Virus record (IMG/VR): IMGVR_UViG_3300042876_000271
Location: 1-47,921 of that record
From: a virus
Direction: 5' to 3' (one strand)
DNA length: 47,921 bases
The translations under genes and the position numbers were made by a program. The notes below the pieces were generated by a model. The model searched no databases, was not told the DNA's origin, and saw nothing but the letters and a program-made list of their open reading frames with translations. This document shows positions 15,916 to 25,347 of this stretch, in pieces (position 1 is the first letter of the stretch; the number at the start of each line of letters is the position of its first letter).

Positions 15916-16740
15916 ATGGGTAATTCAGCCTTCATCTTCCCTATCGGTGGCATCGGTGACCGGTACACCAATCTGACCCCGTCACCGATCGGTGTCGGCG
16001 GCCTCGTCGTGGGTTCCACGTTCAACGACGAAGGTCTCGCCGACATCGTGGATCGCATGATGTACCCGTACCAGCTCCCGACGTTCTCATCGTTCTCGAT
16101 CCAGGCGATCCCGAATCCCTTGGAGGTCGGTGACGCGATCCCGGCGTCGGTGACGTTCCTGTGGGCGACCACGAATCCCGCGAATATCCAGCCGAACTCG
16201 CTGAGCCTGATCGACGTGACCTCAGGCAACATCGTGCTCGCCGCTGGCCTCGCGAACGATGGCTCCGAGGCCGTCATCATGGGCGCCCCGATCTCGTACT
16301 CCGGGCAGGCCTCGCACGTCTTCCGAATCATCGGCATCAACACCCAGGCGAACCCGTTTCAGCGCGATGCCACGTACAACTGGCGGCACCGCTCCTACTA
16401 CGGCAACAACGTCGCTACCACGGTGGTCGAAGCCGACATCGAGGCCATGGCGACGAACTTCCCGGTCACTGGCATCGCGGGGACCTACGTGTTCCCGGCT
16501 GGCGGCTACAAGTACATCTGCGTCCCCGATGCCCTCGGCGGCCAGATCAACACGATCCTCGATGGTGGCGGCTTCGCGGTACCCATGGCTGGGGTCCCTC
16601 AGGGTTACACGAACATTGACGGTGGTGGCTTCGGCTACCAACTTGTGAGTGTGACCAATGCGTTCGCCGTCGTGATGAACTACCGGGTCTACCGGACCCT
16701 GAACTCGCTGGGCGGTGCTCTGACCGCAACGGTGACCTAG
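15916..16740 (+). CDS. putative structural protein with YPYQ/Ig-like fibre domain
   Basis: The ATG at 15916 has GGAGG 7 nt upstream and lies just after the previous stop. The 274-aa product starts MGNSAFIFPIGGIGDRY. It continues with PIGVGGLVVGSTFNDEGLAD and RMMYPYQLPTFSSFSI, a pattern I know from uncharacterised phage structural proteins. Residues about 65-150 look like an Ig-like beta-sandwich (LEVGDAIPASVTFLW, NSLSLIDVTSGN). The C-terminal part is Gly- and Tyr-rich. Likely a fibre or tail-tip protein. Confidence 0.65.
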   Translation: MGNSAFIFPIGGIGDRYTNLTPSPIGVGGLVVGSTFNDEGLADIVDRMMYPYQLPTFSSFSIQAIPNPLEVGDAIPASVTFLWATTNPANIQPNSLSLIDVTSGNIVLAAGLANDGSEAVIMGAPISYSGQASHVFRIIGINTQANPFQRDATYNWRHRSYYGNNVATTVVEADIEAMATNFPVTGIAGTYVFPAGGYKYICVPDALGGQINTILDGGGFAVPMAGVPQGYTNIDGGGFGYQLVSVTNAFAVVMNYRVYRTLNSLGGALTATVT

Positions 16741-17201
16741 TGGCCCAGATCCCAGGCTCAGTACCGCTTCCTGGCTTCGTCGCTCCGTCGGATTCCACGG
16801 ACACCTACCCGAGCCACGACTCCATCTGGGGTCGCGGCGGACTCCGCGAGGTCGCCACTCTTGCGGATCGTAATGCGATCACTACGGACCGGCGTCGCGA
16901 AGGCATGTTGGTCTACGTGGCCACGGGCAGCACGTACTGGCGGCTACTGCCATCACCGTGGACCGGTACGGACACCGATTGGACCGCTTTTTCTGGCGGC
17001 GGTGGTGGCGGTTCCTACACGCATAACCAGGCCGTTGCGGCACTCGTCTGGACCGTGAACCATCCCTTGAATGGGCTCCCCAGCGTGGTCGTCGTGGATT
17101 CCGGCGGCACACACGTCGAGGGAACCATTCAGTACGTGACCAGCTCGCAGCTCACGATAACTTTCGAATACCCCATCAGCGGCACCGCCCAGCTCAACTA
17201 A
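16740..17201 (+). CDS. small tail-fibre protein
   Basis: It starts at GTG overlapping the previous TAG by 1 nt. The 153 aa follow a well-known fibre layout: IPGSVPLPGFVAPSDSTDTYP, then HDSIWGRGGLREV and ADRNAITTDRRREGMLVYV, then a poly-Gly hinge (SGGGGGGSYTH). It closes with LVWTVNHPLNGLPSVVVVDS and a closing strand pair. The last part resembles the end-domain seen in many phage fibres. Probably a receptor-binding or fibre-tip protein. Confidence 0.75.
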   Translation: MAQIPGSVPLPGFVAPSDSTDTYPSHDSIWGRGGLREVATLADRNAITTDRRREGMLVYVATGSTYWRLLPSPWTGTDTDWTAFSGGGGGGSYTHNQAVAALVWTVNHPLNGLPSVVVVDSGGTHVEGTIQYVTSSQLTITFEYPISGTAQLN

Positions 17202-17222
17202 GCCTTTCCAAAGGACTCCCCC

Positions 17223-19484
17223 ATGGCCCGCAAGTTCCTGACCCCGATCGACATGACCAACCTGGAGGTCCTCAGCCTCCGCCTGCAGATCACCCAGCCG
17301 GCTGGAACAGTCGCTGGTCTGATCTACTACGACAACTCCACGACGAACCGGCCGCAGGTGTACTCGTCGGCGGCCTGGAACACGGTCCCGTTCATCGGAG
17401 CAGGAACCCCCGGCACCATCGGTGTCGGTGACGCCGCTGCTGCTGGCTCCAGCAACAACGCGGCCCGCCTCGATCACACCCACGCCTCGCCTGGCCTCGC
17501 CGCTGGTCCCAGCACCAACGGCTTCATGGCTGGCTCCGACAAGGCCAAGCTGGACGCCGCGACCTCGGTCGCCACGGCCTCCACGCTGGTCATGCGTGAC
17601 GCTAGCTCCCGGTTCCGCGCCGCGGATCCCAGCGACGTCGCCGATGTCGCCACCAAGGGCTACGTCGACAACGTCGCCGCGGGCATGTCCTGGAAGCCGG
17701 CGGTCAAGCGGGCCACGGTTGCCGTCATCGACCTCAGCGCCGGTACCCGTTCCGTCCAGGTCCTCACCACGGGCACCGCGGACCTCAGTGTCGACGGCGC
17801 CAACGTCTCGAACACGCAGCGCATCCTCGTCAAGGACGGCACCACGGGTCTCGCCGGTGCCGGCAACGCCGACAACGGCATCTTCGTGGTTTCCGGCGTC
17901 GGCACCGACGTCACCCTGACCCGTGCCACCGATATGGACACCTGGCCGGAAGCTCCGGCTGCGGCGGTCTTCGTCGAGCTCGGCTCAACCCTCGCTGACA
18001 CCGCCTGGGTCTGCACCGCCGATGCCGGTGGTACCCTGGGCACCACGGCGATCACCTTCGCCCAGTTCGCTGGTGCCTCGACGTACACCTTCTTCACGGA
18101 CACCGGTTCCGTGGGTACCTCGCTGAAGTCAGCGGACAGCACCGCGAATCAGTTCGTCCTCAAGGGCATCGTCGCGGGTTCCTCGAAGATCACGCTCGCC
18201 GGCAGCACGGTGAACGACGTCGCCGTCGATGTCTCCGAGTCCAACCTGACCCTGAACAACATCGGTGGCACCCTCAGCGCCACCAAGGGCGGCACCGGGC
18301 TGACGTCCTACGCCCAGGGCGACATCATCTACGCCTCGGCGGCGAACACCCTGAGCGCGCTCACCGGGGCCGCCACGGGCAACGTCCTGCTCAGCGGCAC
18401 CGCCCCGAGCTGGGGCAAGGTCACGCTGACGGGCCACGTGACCGGGACCCTGCCGATCGGCAACGGTGGCACGAACTCGTCAACCGCGCTGGCTGGTTCG
18501 ACGATCATGATCTCGAACGGTTCCGCCATCGTGCAGGGTGCCGCGGGCACCACGACGACGGTTCTGCACGGCAACGCCTCTGGCGCCCCGACGTACGGCG
18601 CCGTCGCACTGACGACGGATGTCAGCGGTACCCTGCCGGTGGGCAACGGCGGCACCGGGGCCACCACGCTGACGCAGTACGCCGTGATTGTCGGCAACGG
18701 CACCAGCGCGGTTCAGTTCGTGGGCCCCAGCCCGAACAACGGGTACCCGCTGGTGAGCCAGGGCTCGGGCGCGACCCCGATCTTCTCGCAGCTCAACCTG
18801 ACCAGCGCGGTCACCGGAGTCCTGGCCGCGACCAGCGGCGGTACCGGACAGACCTCGTACACGGTCGGTGATATCCTCTACGCCAGCACGACCACGGCCC
18901 TGAGCAAGCTTGGCATCGGCACCACGGGCCAGGTTCTCAAGGTCGTCGGCGGCTTGCCCGCCTGGGCTACCGACTCGGCCACCCCGGCCGGTGCGGATAC
19001 CCAGGTTCAGTACAACAGCTCGGGTGCCTTCGCGGCCAGCGCGAACTTCACCTTCGCCTCGAACGTCCTCAACCTGGGTTCGGCCAGCGGCGCAGTTGGC
19101 GCCCTCAAGCTGAACGGCAGCACCAGCGGTTCCGCGACCATCAAGGTCGCCGCTGTGGCTGGCGCCCCGGCCGATCTGACCCTGCCGACGACGTCAGGTT
19201 CGAGCGGCTACGTCCTGACCACCGACGGTGCCGGCGTGCTGTCCTGGGCCGCGGCTGGTGCCAGCGTGATCCGGGCCTCGGCGAACGTCGGCGCCATCAC
19301 CGGCGGCTCGCCGGTGGTGATCACCACGGGCGTCACGGCTGCTACTCCGATCGTGCAGGTCTACGAGATCTCGACTCAGGCCCTGGTCGAGTGCGATATC
19401 GTGATCACGAGCTCGACGCAGATCTCGCTGACCTTCGCGGCCAGCGCGTCGGCGGACACCTACCGCTGGGTGCTCCTCGCCTAA
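17223..19484 (+). CDS. tail fibre with YVDN/WKPAV domain and GGTG repeats
   Basis: 753 aa with a good ribosome binding site (AAAGGA, 7 nt from ATG). It starts ARKFLTPIDMTNLEV, similar to the next gene's ARQFLTPI. Residues about 140-285 match a widespread phage fibre domain (KGYVDNVAAGMSWKPAV, QRILVKDGT, NGIFVVSG, LTRATDMDTWPEAPAAAVFV). Residues about 355-590 carry repeats around GGTGLTSY, GGTNSSTA, GGTGATTL and GGTGQTSY, each with a DIxYAS or TVLHGN-type partner strand. The end has TTQVLKV/GYVLTTDGAGVLSW signatures. Likely a trimeric side or long tail fibre. Confidence 0.8.
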   Translation: MARKFLTPIDMTNLEVLSLRLQITQPAGTVAGLIYYDNSTTNRPQVYSSAAWNTVPFIGAGTPGTIGVGDAAAAGSSNNAARLDHTHASPGLAAGPSTNGFMAGSDKAKLDAATSVATASTLVMRDASSRFRAADPSDVADVATKGYVDNVAAGMSWKPAVKRATVAVIDLSAGTRSVQVLTTGTADLSVDGANVSNTQRILVKDGTTGLAGAGNADNGIFVVSGVGTDVTLTRATDMDTWPEAPAAAVFVELGSTLADTAWVCTADAGGTLGTTAITFAQFAGASTYTFFTDTGSVGTSLKSADSTANQFVLKGIVAGSSKITLAGSTVNDVAVDVSESNLTLNNIGGTLSATKGGTGLTSYAQGDIIYASAANTLSALTGAATGNVLLSGTAPSWGKVTLTGHVTGTLPIGNGGTNSSTALAGSTIMISNGSAIVQGAAGTTTTVLHGNASGAPTYGAVALTTDVSGTLPVGNGGTGATTLTQYAVIVGNGTSAVQFVGPSPNNGYPLVSQGSGATPIFSQLNLTSAVTGVLAATSGGTGQTSYTVGDILYASTTTALSKLGIGTTGQVLKVVGGLPAWATDSATPAGADTQVQYNSSGAFAASANFTFASNVLNLGSASGAVGALKLNGSTSGSATIKVAAVAGAPADLTLPTTSGSSGYVLTTDGAGVLSWAAAGASVIRASANVGAITGGSPVVITTGVTAATPIVQVYEISTQALVECDIVITSSTQISLTFAASASADTYRWVLLA

Positions 19485-19518
19485 GCAGTAGGGTTGAACT
19501 GAACCTTAAAGGGGTTAC

Positions 19519-22500
19519 GTGGCTCGCCAGTTCCTGACTCCGATCACGCTCCCGGCGGCAACGACATCGATTCCATCGATGACGTTGCCGCACGGGACGG
19601 CGCCAACGACGCCTGTGAATGGGGCTCTGTGGACCACGACCGCGGGTCTCTACGCCCAGATCAACGGTGCCACGGTTGGCCCATTCACGTCCGGCGGGGT
19701 TGGCACGACGGGTTCCCCTGTTTCAGGGGATGCTTCGTTCTTCTCTGGCGCCTCCACCGTCACCAATGCGGCTGGCATCCTGGCTGGGGCCACGTTTACG
19801 GCGACGGCGACTGCCAGCGGGTTATCCTACCTGTCTAACTCTGGGACATTTACTACCGATGTTTTCGCGGTTGGTTTCAGCATTGTGGCTACTAGCAGTG
19901 CTGCCCTGACCAGTTCAAACAGCCACACAGCTCTGCAAGGCGCGGGTACGTTCAATGGGTCAGCGGCAGTAGCGTCCACCCGTTTCTCCGCCTTCAGGAG
20001 CTACCTCTCCGGGACGCCTACTGGTGGTTCTGGCGTGTTGGCGTCTACGCACGCCTATGCGGTCGTCACCGCCACAAATAACTCCGCGAGTCTGACAGTC
20101 GTCAGCGTGGACGCGAACCCGCTTATCTCCGTCGGCGTAGCGGGATCGGTTCTCTACTCATGCGCTGGCGTACGCAGTGCACCTTCCGTGGCAGCGGCAG
20201 CTACCGCTGGCAGCACGACAACTGTAACAAACTGTTTCGACTTTTTGTCCACGCCTGCCCATTCGTCAGCTGTTGCCACGGCGACGTTGGTGATCACGAA
20301 CGCCTACGGTTTGTACCTGACGACTCCGGCTACCTCCGGGTCTGGCACGGTGACGATCACGAATCGTTACGGTATCTACCAAGAGGACACGCTCGCTCAG
20401 AACTTCTTCGCTGGATACAGCGGCCTCGGCATAGCCGCTACGACGGGAACCGCCCTGAATCTTCCGGCGTCTGTGGCTGCGCGCAGCAGCCTGCGGATCC
20501 CGCACGGTACCGCTCCGACGACGAATCTGGCCAACGGCGACATTTGGACGACCACGGCTGGCATGTTTGCGCGCATCAATGGCGCGACCGTGGGCCCGTT
20601 CACCGCAGGGGGACTCACCACGACGGGCTCCCCGGCTTCCGGCCAGTCATCGTTCTTCTCCGCTGCGACCACGGTTACGAACGCTGATGGAGTCGTCGCA
20701 GGCGCCACCTCTACTGTATCGGCTCTCGCGGGCGCCGCCCAGTTCGCGATGGGGTCCGGTACTTTCACGACGAGTGTGTCGGCTTCGGCACTGAGTGTCA
20801 CCGCTGCGACAACGGCCACATTGACTGCTGTTGTGCGTCAGCAGGCCTTTACGGGATGGATAACGACGTCGAGCAGCACAACGGCTTCCGGCAACGTCAT
20901 TGCTGGAGTCACCGGCCTTGTCTCCGGTACGCCGACGGCTGGCTTCGCAGGTGAGTACATCGGCGTCTTCGCGTACTCGTCGCGCCTGACGGATGGCGCC
21001 GCAGCATCCTCAACGGGGACGTTCACAGGCGTGAAGGCGATCACCGCCTTCGACACGCTGCTGTCGTCAGGCACCGCGGCCACGAGCCTGTACGGTGTCC
21101 GGGCGTCGGTACAGGTCGCGCACACCGCCGCCAGTGGCACGTCGCTCGTCACGAACCTGTTCGGGTTCGCCAGCGAGCCCACGATCACCGTGACGAACGC
21201 CTCCGCGACGTTCACGATCACGAACTACTACGGGCTCTATCTCGCCACCCATACAGCGGCTGGGGCCGGCACTCTGGTACTGACGAACCGCTACGGGGTG
21301 TACCAAGCTGACGCAGCCGCCACGAATCTGTTCTCCGGTCTGGTATCGACATCGGCCTCGACAACGACGCGCTCCGGTCTGCGCATCGCGCATGGCACCG
21401 CCCCGACGTCTCCTGTGAACGGAGACATGTGGACGACGACGGTCGCTCCGTGGGTCCGGGTCAACGGTGCCACTGTGGTGTACGCCACTGCCGCCACCCC
21501 GTTCGGAACTCTCAACAAGTTCCCCGTGTGGACCACGACGGGCACCGGACGCCTGGTCGACAGCGCCCTGACGTACTCGGCTTCCGGTGGCAGTCTGACC
21601 ACGGTGTCGCTGGACTGCACGTACACCAGCACAGGCTCAGGCATCAAGTTGTTCCAGGCCAACATGACCTCCACGGAGGGCACGCAGAACGCCACCGGTG
21701 CGGCGGTCTATGGGTCATGGAGCGCCTCCTTCGTCAACGGGACAGCGGGAACCTTCATCGCTGGTGTCCACGGATACGGCACGTCCTCGCTGGGTGTCGC
21801 TACGTCGGGGACCCCTGAGATCATCGGCGTCTACGGCAACGGGCACGTCTCCGGCGGCACGTTGTTCAGCGGCAGCTTGTACACCGTCGTCGGTGTGCGC
21901 GGTGACGCGACGGTCGTTAACACGGCCACCCAGACCGGCACGGTCCTGAACTCCATCTGCGGCATGTCGGCCAAAGCGACGCTCTCGTTCACGGGCACGC
22001 TGAACTCCGCCACCGTGACGGAGGCCTGCGGCCTCAAGATTCTGGCGGGGTCCCTGACGGTCGCCACGGGGCGCACGATCACGCTGACGAACTACTACGG
22101 CATCTACATCGCTGGCCCCACGACGGGTGGCGGCGGTACCGCGTCCATCGGCAACAAGTACGGCATCTACCAGGCCGACGCGACCTCATCGAACTTCTTC
22201 GCTGGTACCATCAGCGCCTCCAACCTGTCCGGCACCAACACCGGTGATCAGACTATCACGCTGACGTCGGACGTCACCGGATCTGGCACTGGTTCCTTCG
22301 CCACCACGATTGCGGCTGGCGCGGTGTCGCTTGGCAAGATGGCCAACCTGGCCGCGAACAGCATCATTGGCAACAACACCGGGAGTCCCGCTACACCTAT
22401 TGCGCTGACCGTCGCACAGACGACTGCGATGCTGGACGTCTTCACCACCTCGTTGAAGGGCCTCGCGCCGGCTAGCGGTGGCGGGACGACCAACTTCCTG

Positions 22501-23328
22501 CGCGCCGACGGCACCTGGGCGGCTCCTACCGCTGCTCCGGGCGGTTCGACCACCCAGCTCCAGTACAACAACGCGGGGGCTTTTGGTGGTGTCGGCATCA
22601 GCGCTTACGATGCGACCAATGGAACCCTGACGTTCACATCGACAACGTCGGCATCGGGTAGCAACCTGCGGATGTTGGCAACCTATCTCACCACGACCGG
22701 CACGATGTCGAGTGGCGAGGCCGTCGAGGCAGTGAAGGCTTATGTCTACGTGCAGGCTGGTGGCGCCTCTAATGCCGAGTACACAGGCGTTTACGGGAGC
22801 GTGTTCCCGATAGCTGTCTCAGCGCTGCGGTACACTGATTCCTACTTCACTGGTGGGCGCTTCCAAGCCAACTTCACCGGTTCAGCTACCAGCGGCACCT
22901 CTTTGGGAACCTTGGTAGCGCTGAAAGCCGTGACGTCGGTGGTGATGGGCCAGACATCGGGGTCCACGACTATCTCGAACGTGTACGGACTCCAGGTAGC
23001 CCCGGATTCCTTCTCCACGGCTTCAGGCGGTACAACTGTCATCACGAACTACTACGGGGCCTATCTTGGCACCGTCACGTTTAGCGATGCCGGCACCACC
23101 ACGATCACGAACCGCTATGGTATCTACCAGGCTGACACCTCAGCCTCGAACTACTTCGCTGGCCACGTGAAGACCGTGGAGTCCGTCGAGGTCGGTTCCG
23201 CGAAGTGGTTCTACATGGGCGACCCGACGACCGACGGCACCTGGCGCATGGGCCGCAGTGGCAACGATCTCCTCATGGAGCGTCGTGAGTCCGGATCCTA
23301 CGTCACCAAGCAGACCATCCTGGCCTAA
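19519..23328 (+). CDS. giant modular tail fibre, 1269 aa
   Basis: It starts at GTG with AAAGGGG 4 nt upstream. The protein has about four large units. Units 1-3 open with a PHGTAP..NG..WTTT...VNGATVGP module (19588, 20500, 21388), and all four close with an ITNYYGxYL...TNRYGIYQAD..NFFAG module (20290, 21214, 22081, 23038). Between them lie Ser/Thr/Ala-rich beta sequence, which resembles a beta-helix or triple beta-spiral shaft. Near residue 975 there is GGGTTNFLRADGTWAAP and near 1015 LQYNNAGAFGG, standard fibre signatures. The C-terminus WRMGRSGNDLLMERRESGS resembles the tips of S74-type fibres without a recognisable protease. AT-rich codons mark parts of the middle, suggesting mosaic exchange. 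Confidence 0.8.
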   Translation: MARQFLTPITLPAATTSIPSMTLPHGTAPTTPVNGALWTTTAGLYAQINGATVGPFTSGGVGTTGSPVSGDASFFSGASTVTNAAGILAGATFTATATASGLSYLSNSGTFTTDVFAVGFSIVATSSAALTSSNSHTALQGAGTFNGSAAVASTRFSAFRSYLSGTPTGGSGVLASTHAYAVVTATNNSASLTVVSVDANPLISVGVAGSVLYSCAGVRSAPSVAAAATAGSTTTVTNCFDFLSTPAHSSAVATATLVITNAYGLYLTTPATSGSGTVTITNRYGIYQEDTLAQNFFAGYSGLGIAATTGTALNLPASVAARSSLRIPHGTAPTTNLANGDIWTTTAGMFARINGATVGPFTAGGLTTTGSPASGQSSFFSAATTVTNADGVVAGATSTVSALAGAAQFAMGSGTFTTSVSASALSVTAATTATLTAVVRQQAFTGWITTSSSTTASGNVIAGVTGLVSGTPTAGFAGEYIGVFAYSSRLTDGAAASSTGTFTGVKAITAFDTLLSSGTAATSLYGVRASVQVAHTAASGTSLVTNLFGFASEPTITVTNASATFTITNYYGLYLATHTAAGAGTLVLTNRYGVYQADAAATNLFSGLVSTSASTTTRSGLRIAHGTAPTSPVNGDMWTTTVAPWVRVNGATVVYATAATPFGTLNKFPVWTTTGTGRLVDSALTYSASGGSLTTVSLDCTYTSTGSGIKLFQANMTSTEGTQNATGAAVYGSWSASFVNGTAGTFIAGVHGYGTSSLGVATSGTPEIIGVYGNGHVSGGTLFSGSLYTVVGVRGDATVVNTATQTGTVLNSICGMSAKATLSFTGTLNSATVTEACGLKILAGSLTVATGRTITLTNYYGIYIAGPTTGGGGTASIGNKYGIYQADATSSNFFAGTISASNLSGTNTGDQTITLTSDVTGSGTGSFATTIAAGAVSLGKMANLAANSIIGNNTGSPATPIALTVAQTTAMLDVFTTSLKGLAPASGGGTTNFLRADGTWAAPTAAPGGSTTQLQYNNAGAFGGVGISAYDATNGTLTFTSTTSASGSNLRMLATYLTTTGTMSSGEAVEAVKAYVYVQAGGASNAEYTGVYGSVFPIAVSALRYTDSYFTGGRFQANFTGSATSGTSLGTLVALKAVTSVVMGQTSGSTTISNVYGLQVAPDSFSTASGGTTVITNYYGAYLGTVTFSDAGTTTITNRYGIYQADTSASNYFAGHVKTVESVEVGSAKWFYMGDPTTDGTWRMGRSGNDLLMERRESGSYVTKQTILA
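19588..19686 (+). repeat. PHGTAP fibre module, copy 1
   Basis: A 33-residue module: PHGTAP, PVNG, WTTTAG, INGATVGPF. Copies occur again in this gene and in the fibre at 27582. Confidence 0.75.
20290..20415 (+). repeat. TNRYGIYQ fibre module, copy 1
   Basis: A 42-residue module: VITNAYGLYL, a Gly/Ser-rich turn, TITNRYGIYQED, NFFAG. It closes the first large unit of the fibre. Confidence 0.75.
20500..20601 (+). repeat. PHGTAP fibre module, copy 2
   Basis: PHGTAP, LANGDIWTTTAG, INGATVGPF. One residue longer than copy 1. Confidence 0.75.
21214..21339 (+). repeat. TNRYGIYQ fibre module, copy 2
   Basis: TITNYYGLYL, a Gly/Ala turn, VLTNRYGVYQAD, NLFSG. Same length as copy 1. Confidence 0.75.
21388..21477 (+). 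repeat. PHGTAP fibre module, copy 3 (diverged)
   Basis: AHGTAP, PVNGDMWTTTVAP, VNGATV. It leads into a different sequence (YATAATPFGTLNKFP), so the unit that follows is a hybrid. Confidence 0.7.
22081..22206 (+). repeat. TNRYGIYQ fibre module, copy 3
   Basis: TLTNYYGIYI, GGGGTASIGNKYGIYQAD, NFFAG. GNK replaces TNR; otherwise the module is intact. Confidence 0.75.
23038..23163 (+). repeat. TNRYGIYQ fibre module, copy 4
   Basis: VITNYYGAYL, TTTITNRYGIYQAD, NYFAG. It precedes the fibre's C-terminal tip domain. Confidence 0.75.
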
Positions 23329-23331
23329 CCT

Positions 23332-25344
23332 ATGCCCGGTCTCAAACTTCCCAGCGCAGCCTTCGGATCCCCTGGTGACGGTACCATCGGTATCGATGAG
23401 AACGGTGACCTCGTCTTCCGGAAGGCTAGCGTCACGAAGTACGTCGTCGCCACGGTGACGCCCACGATCACCGCGTTCGACATGCTGTCCACGCTGACAG
23501 CTACTCCGTATGCGGTCAGCGCCCCAGAGGTCTTGGCGGCTAGTAAGCTGGGTGGCTGGGTTGACGCCAGTTTCACGACAGATGGCATCCTGGTACTTCC
23601 GACACCGTCAAACGGCAAGGTCATCGGCGTTCGTGTTCCGAGGACGGGCGCCGCCGGTATGAGCACGAAAACTATCGTGCGCCCGAGCACACAGGTGTAC
23701 CAGGGCACCGGGCCCAGCAATACGACGATCACGGCCGTCGTTGCGCAGCCCGACGGTAAAGTTCTGGTCGGTGGCACCTTTTCAACGTGGAGCGGCGTCG
23801 CTGTAGAAAATCTGATCCGCTTGAACGCTGACGGTAGCTTGGACACCAGCTTCAACACCACGATCCCGGCGTCGTCAGCAGCCCCGAACGCCATCGCCTT
23901 GGACGCTAGCGGCAACATCTATTATGACCACGGCACGACGATACGGAAAGTGTCGTCGTCGGGAACAGCTGACGCCACGTTCAACTCCGCTGTCGGTACC
24001 GCAGACAATAATGGTGTTGAAGCCATCGTCGTGTTGTCCGACGGAACCGTCATTGTTGGTGGTGACTTCACCAACGGGTGGGGTGGAAATACGACGGGGT
24101 GTATCGTCAAGTTCTCCACAGCTGGTGTCCAGGACACCACGTTCCTGACCAATGTCGGTAACGGCGCCCCCAGTGGTATCGTCTACGCGTTGGCCAAGAA
24201 CTCGAGTGACGACATCTTTGTCGGCGGCACCTTCACAACCTTCAACTCGACGGCTCGCAACCGTCTCGTGAAGTTGTCCAGCGCCGGCGTCGTTGATGGG
24301 ACGTTCTATACGAACCATGGTACCGGCGCGTTCAACAGCACCGTGTTCAGCTTGGCGGTTCAGACCGACGGCGAGATCTTGGTGCTCGGGGCATTCACCA
24401 CCATTGGTGGGGTCACGTATAACAAGTTCGCCAGGCTCAACACAAACGGTACCGTTGACAGCACGCACTACACCAACACAGGTGGAGCAGCATCCACCTT
24501 CGATACTGCCGTGAGCACTCGGTTATCGGTAGCGCTCGACAGCTCTAACGCCGCATTTATTTGGGGCCGCATAGCTACCACAGATAACGGTCCGTCGTAT
24601 AACATCGGTTACGCGATGAAGTTCGCCAGCTCAGGGACGCGGGACCTGAACTACTTCAGGTTCACTGGTGGTCCCGCTGGCTGCGCGGCTATCAGCACTA
24701 CTCCAACAGCCAACGTCGGAAGCATGGGAAAGTGCGCCGTCGACAGCAACGGTTACTTGATCATCTGTGGCGAGTACGAGCTCATCCAGAACAGTTCGAC
24801 TGGTGTGAAAGCTCTGACTCGCATACCGGCGTCTAGTACTGAGTTCTTCTCGGTAACGCTGCTTCCGGGGAACAGCGTCGTCCTGCGGTGCACCGCCACT
24901 GGCTACGTCATGGTGAGCGCCGACTTGGCCACAGGGATGGTCCCCGGTGGTCAGATAAACTTTGTTGCGGTGACCACGAACCCGACAAAGGGTACCGCTA
25001 GCAACACCGACAAGCTGTGTTGGGCGCGCAACGGGTGCATGGTGACGCAGCGCCTCGACTACGTTCAGACCGCTGCGGGTACCGCTGGGTCAGGAGACTA
25101 CGCGTTTCCTTTGGTGTTCGAGGCCAACACGTACCACTATGACGCTGGTTTTGCCGTTGACACAATGGCGGCTGCCGTTGGACGTGGCATGATTGACGGC
25201 CTCCAGGCTGCCGTTGGACTCCGCAACAGCACACAAGCTTACGTCGAGACCGACACCGATATTTGGGGGTCCTCGTATCTTCCGTTCAGCAACACGACCA
25301 AGTACGTGTCGCTTGAACTCAGCTACATCGCCTTGGATATGTGA
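23332..25344 (+). CDS. tail adhesin with delta-60-type propeller repeats and fibre tip
   Basis: 670 aa. Residues about 1-30 contain GSPGDGTIGIDENGDLVFR, a fibre-entry motif. Residues about 135-440 hold repeats of the delta-60 type (PDGKVLVGGTFSTWSG, LNADGSLDTSFN, DGTVIVGGDF, DIFVGGTFTTFNS, DGEILVLGAFTTIGG), which form beta-propeller-like structures. The C-terminal ~170 residues contain a strand-rich tip domain (FFSVTLLPGNSVVLRCTA, AGTAGSGDYAFPLVF, YVSLELSYIALDM), probably the receptor-binding head. Delta-60 repeats are common in bacterial cell-surface proteins and rarer in phage fibres. The chaperone gene follows 3 nt later. Confidence 0.75.
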   Translation: MPGLKLPSAAFGSPGDGTIGIDENGDLVFRKASVTKYVVATVTPTITAFDMLSTLTATPYAVSAPEVLAASKLGGWVDASFTTDGILVLPTPSNGKVIGVRVPRTGAAGMSTKTIVRPSTQVYQGTGPSNTTITAVVAQPDGKVLVGGTFSTWSGVAVENLIRLNADGSLDTSFNTTIPASSAAPNAIALDASGNIYYDHGTTIRKVSSSGTADATFNSAVGTADNNGVEAIVVLSDGTVIVGGDFTNGWGGNTTGCIVKFSTAGVQDTTFLTNVGNGAPSGIVYALAKNSSDDIFVGGTFTTFNSTARNRLVKLSSAGVVDGTFYTNHGTGAFNSTVFSLAVQTDGEILVLGAFTTIGGVTYNKFARLNTNGTVDSTHYTNTGGAASTFDTAVSTRLSVALDSSNAAFIWGRIATTDNGPSYNIGYAMKFASSGTRDLNYFRFTGGPAGCAAISTTPTANVGSMGKCAVDSNGYLIICGEYELIQNSSTGVKALTRIPASSTEFFSVTLLPGNSVVLRCTATGYVMVSADLATGMVPGGQINFVAVTTNPTKGTASNTDKLCWARNGCMVTQRLDYVQTAAGTAGSGDYAFPLVFEANTYHYDAGFAVDTMAAAVGRGMIDGLQAAVGLRNSTQAYVETDTDIWGSSYLPFSNTTKYVSLELSYIALDM

Positions 25345-25347
25345 GCC

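Noticed and set aside
17203-17214. CCTTTCCAAAGG palindrome covering the ribosome binding site of the fibre at 17223
   Set aside because: Only a 2-nt loop would remain, so a stable hairpin is unlikely.
19489-19507. Imperfect hairpin AGGGTT/AACCTT before the 1269-aa fibre
   Set aside because: Six base pairs with a G-U wobble and no T-run. Too weak to call a terminator.
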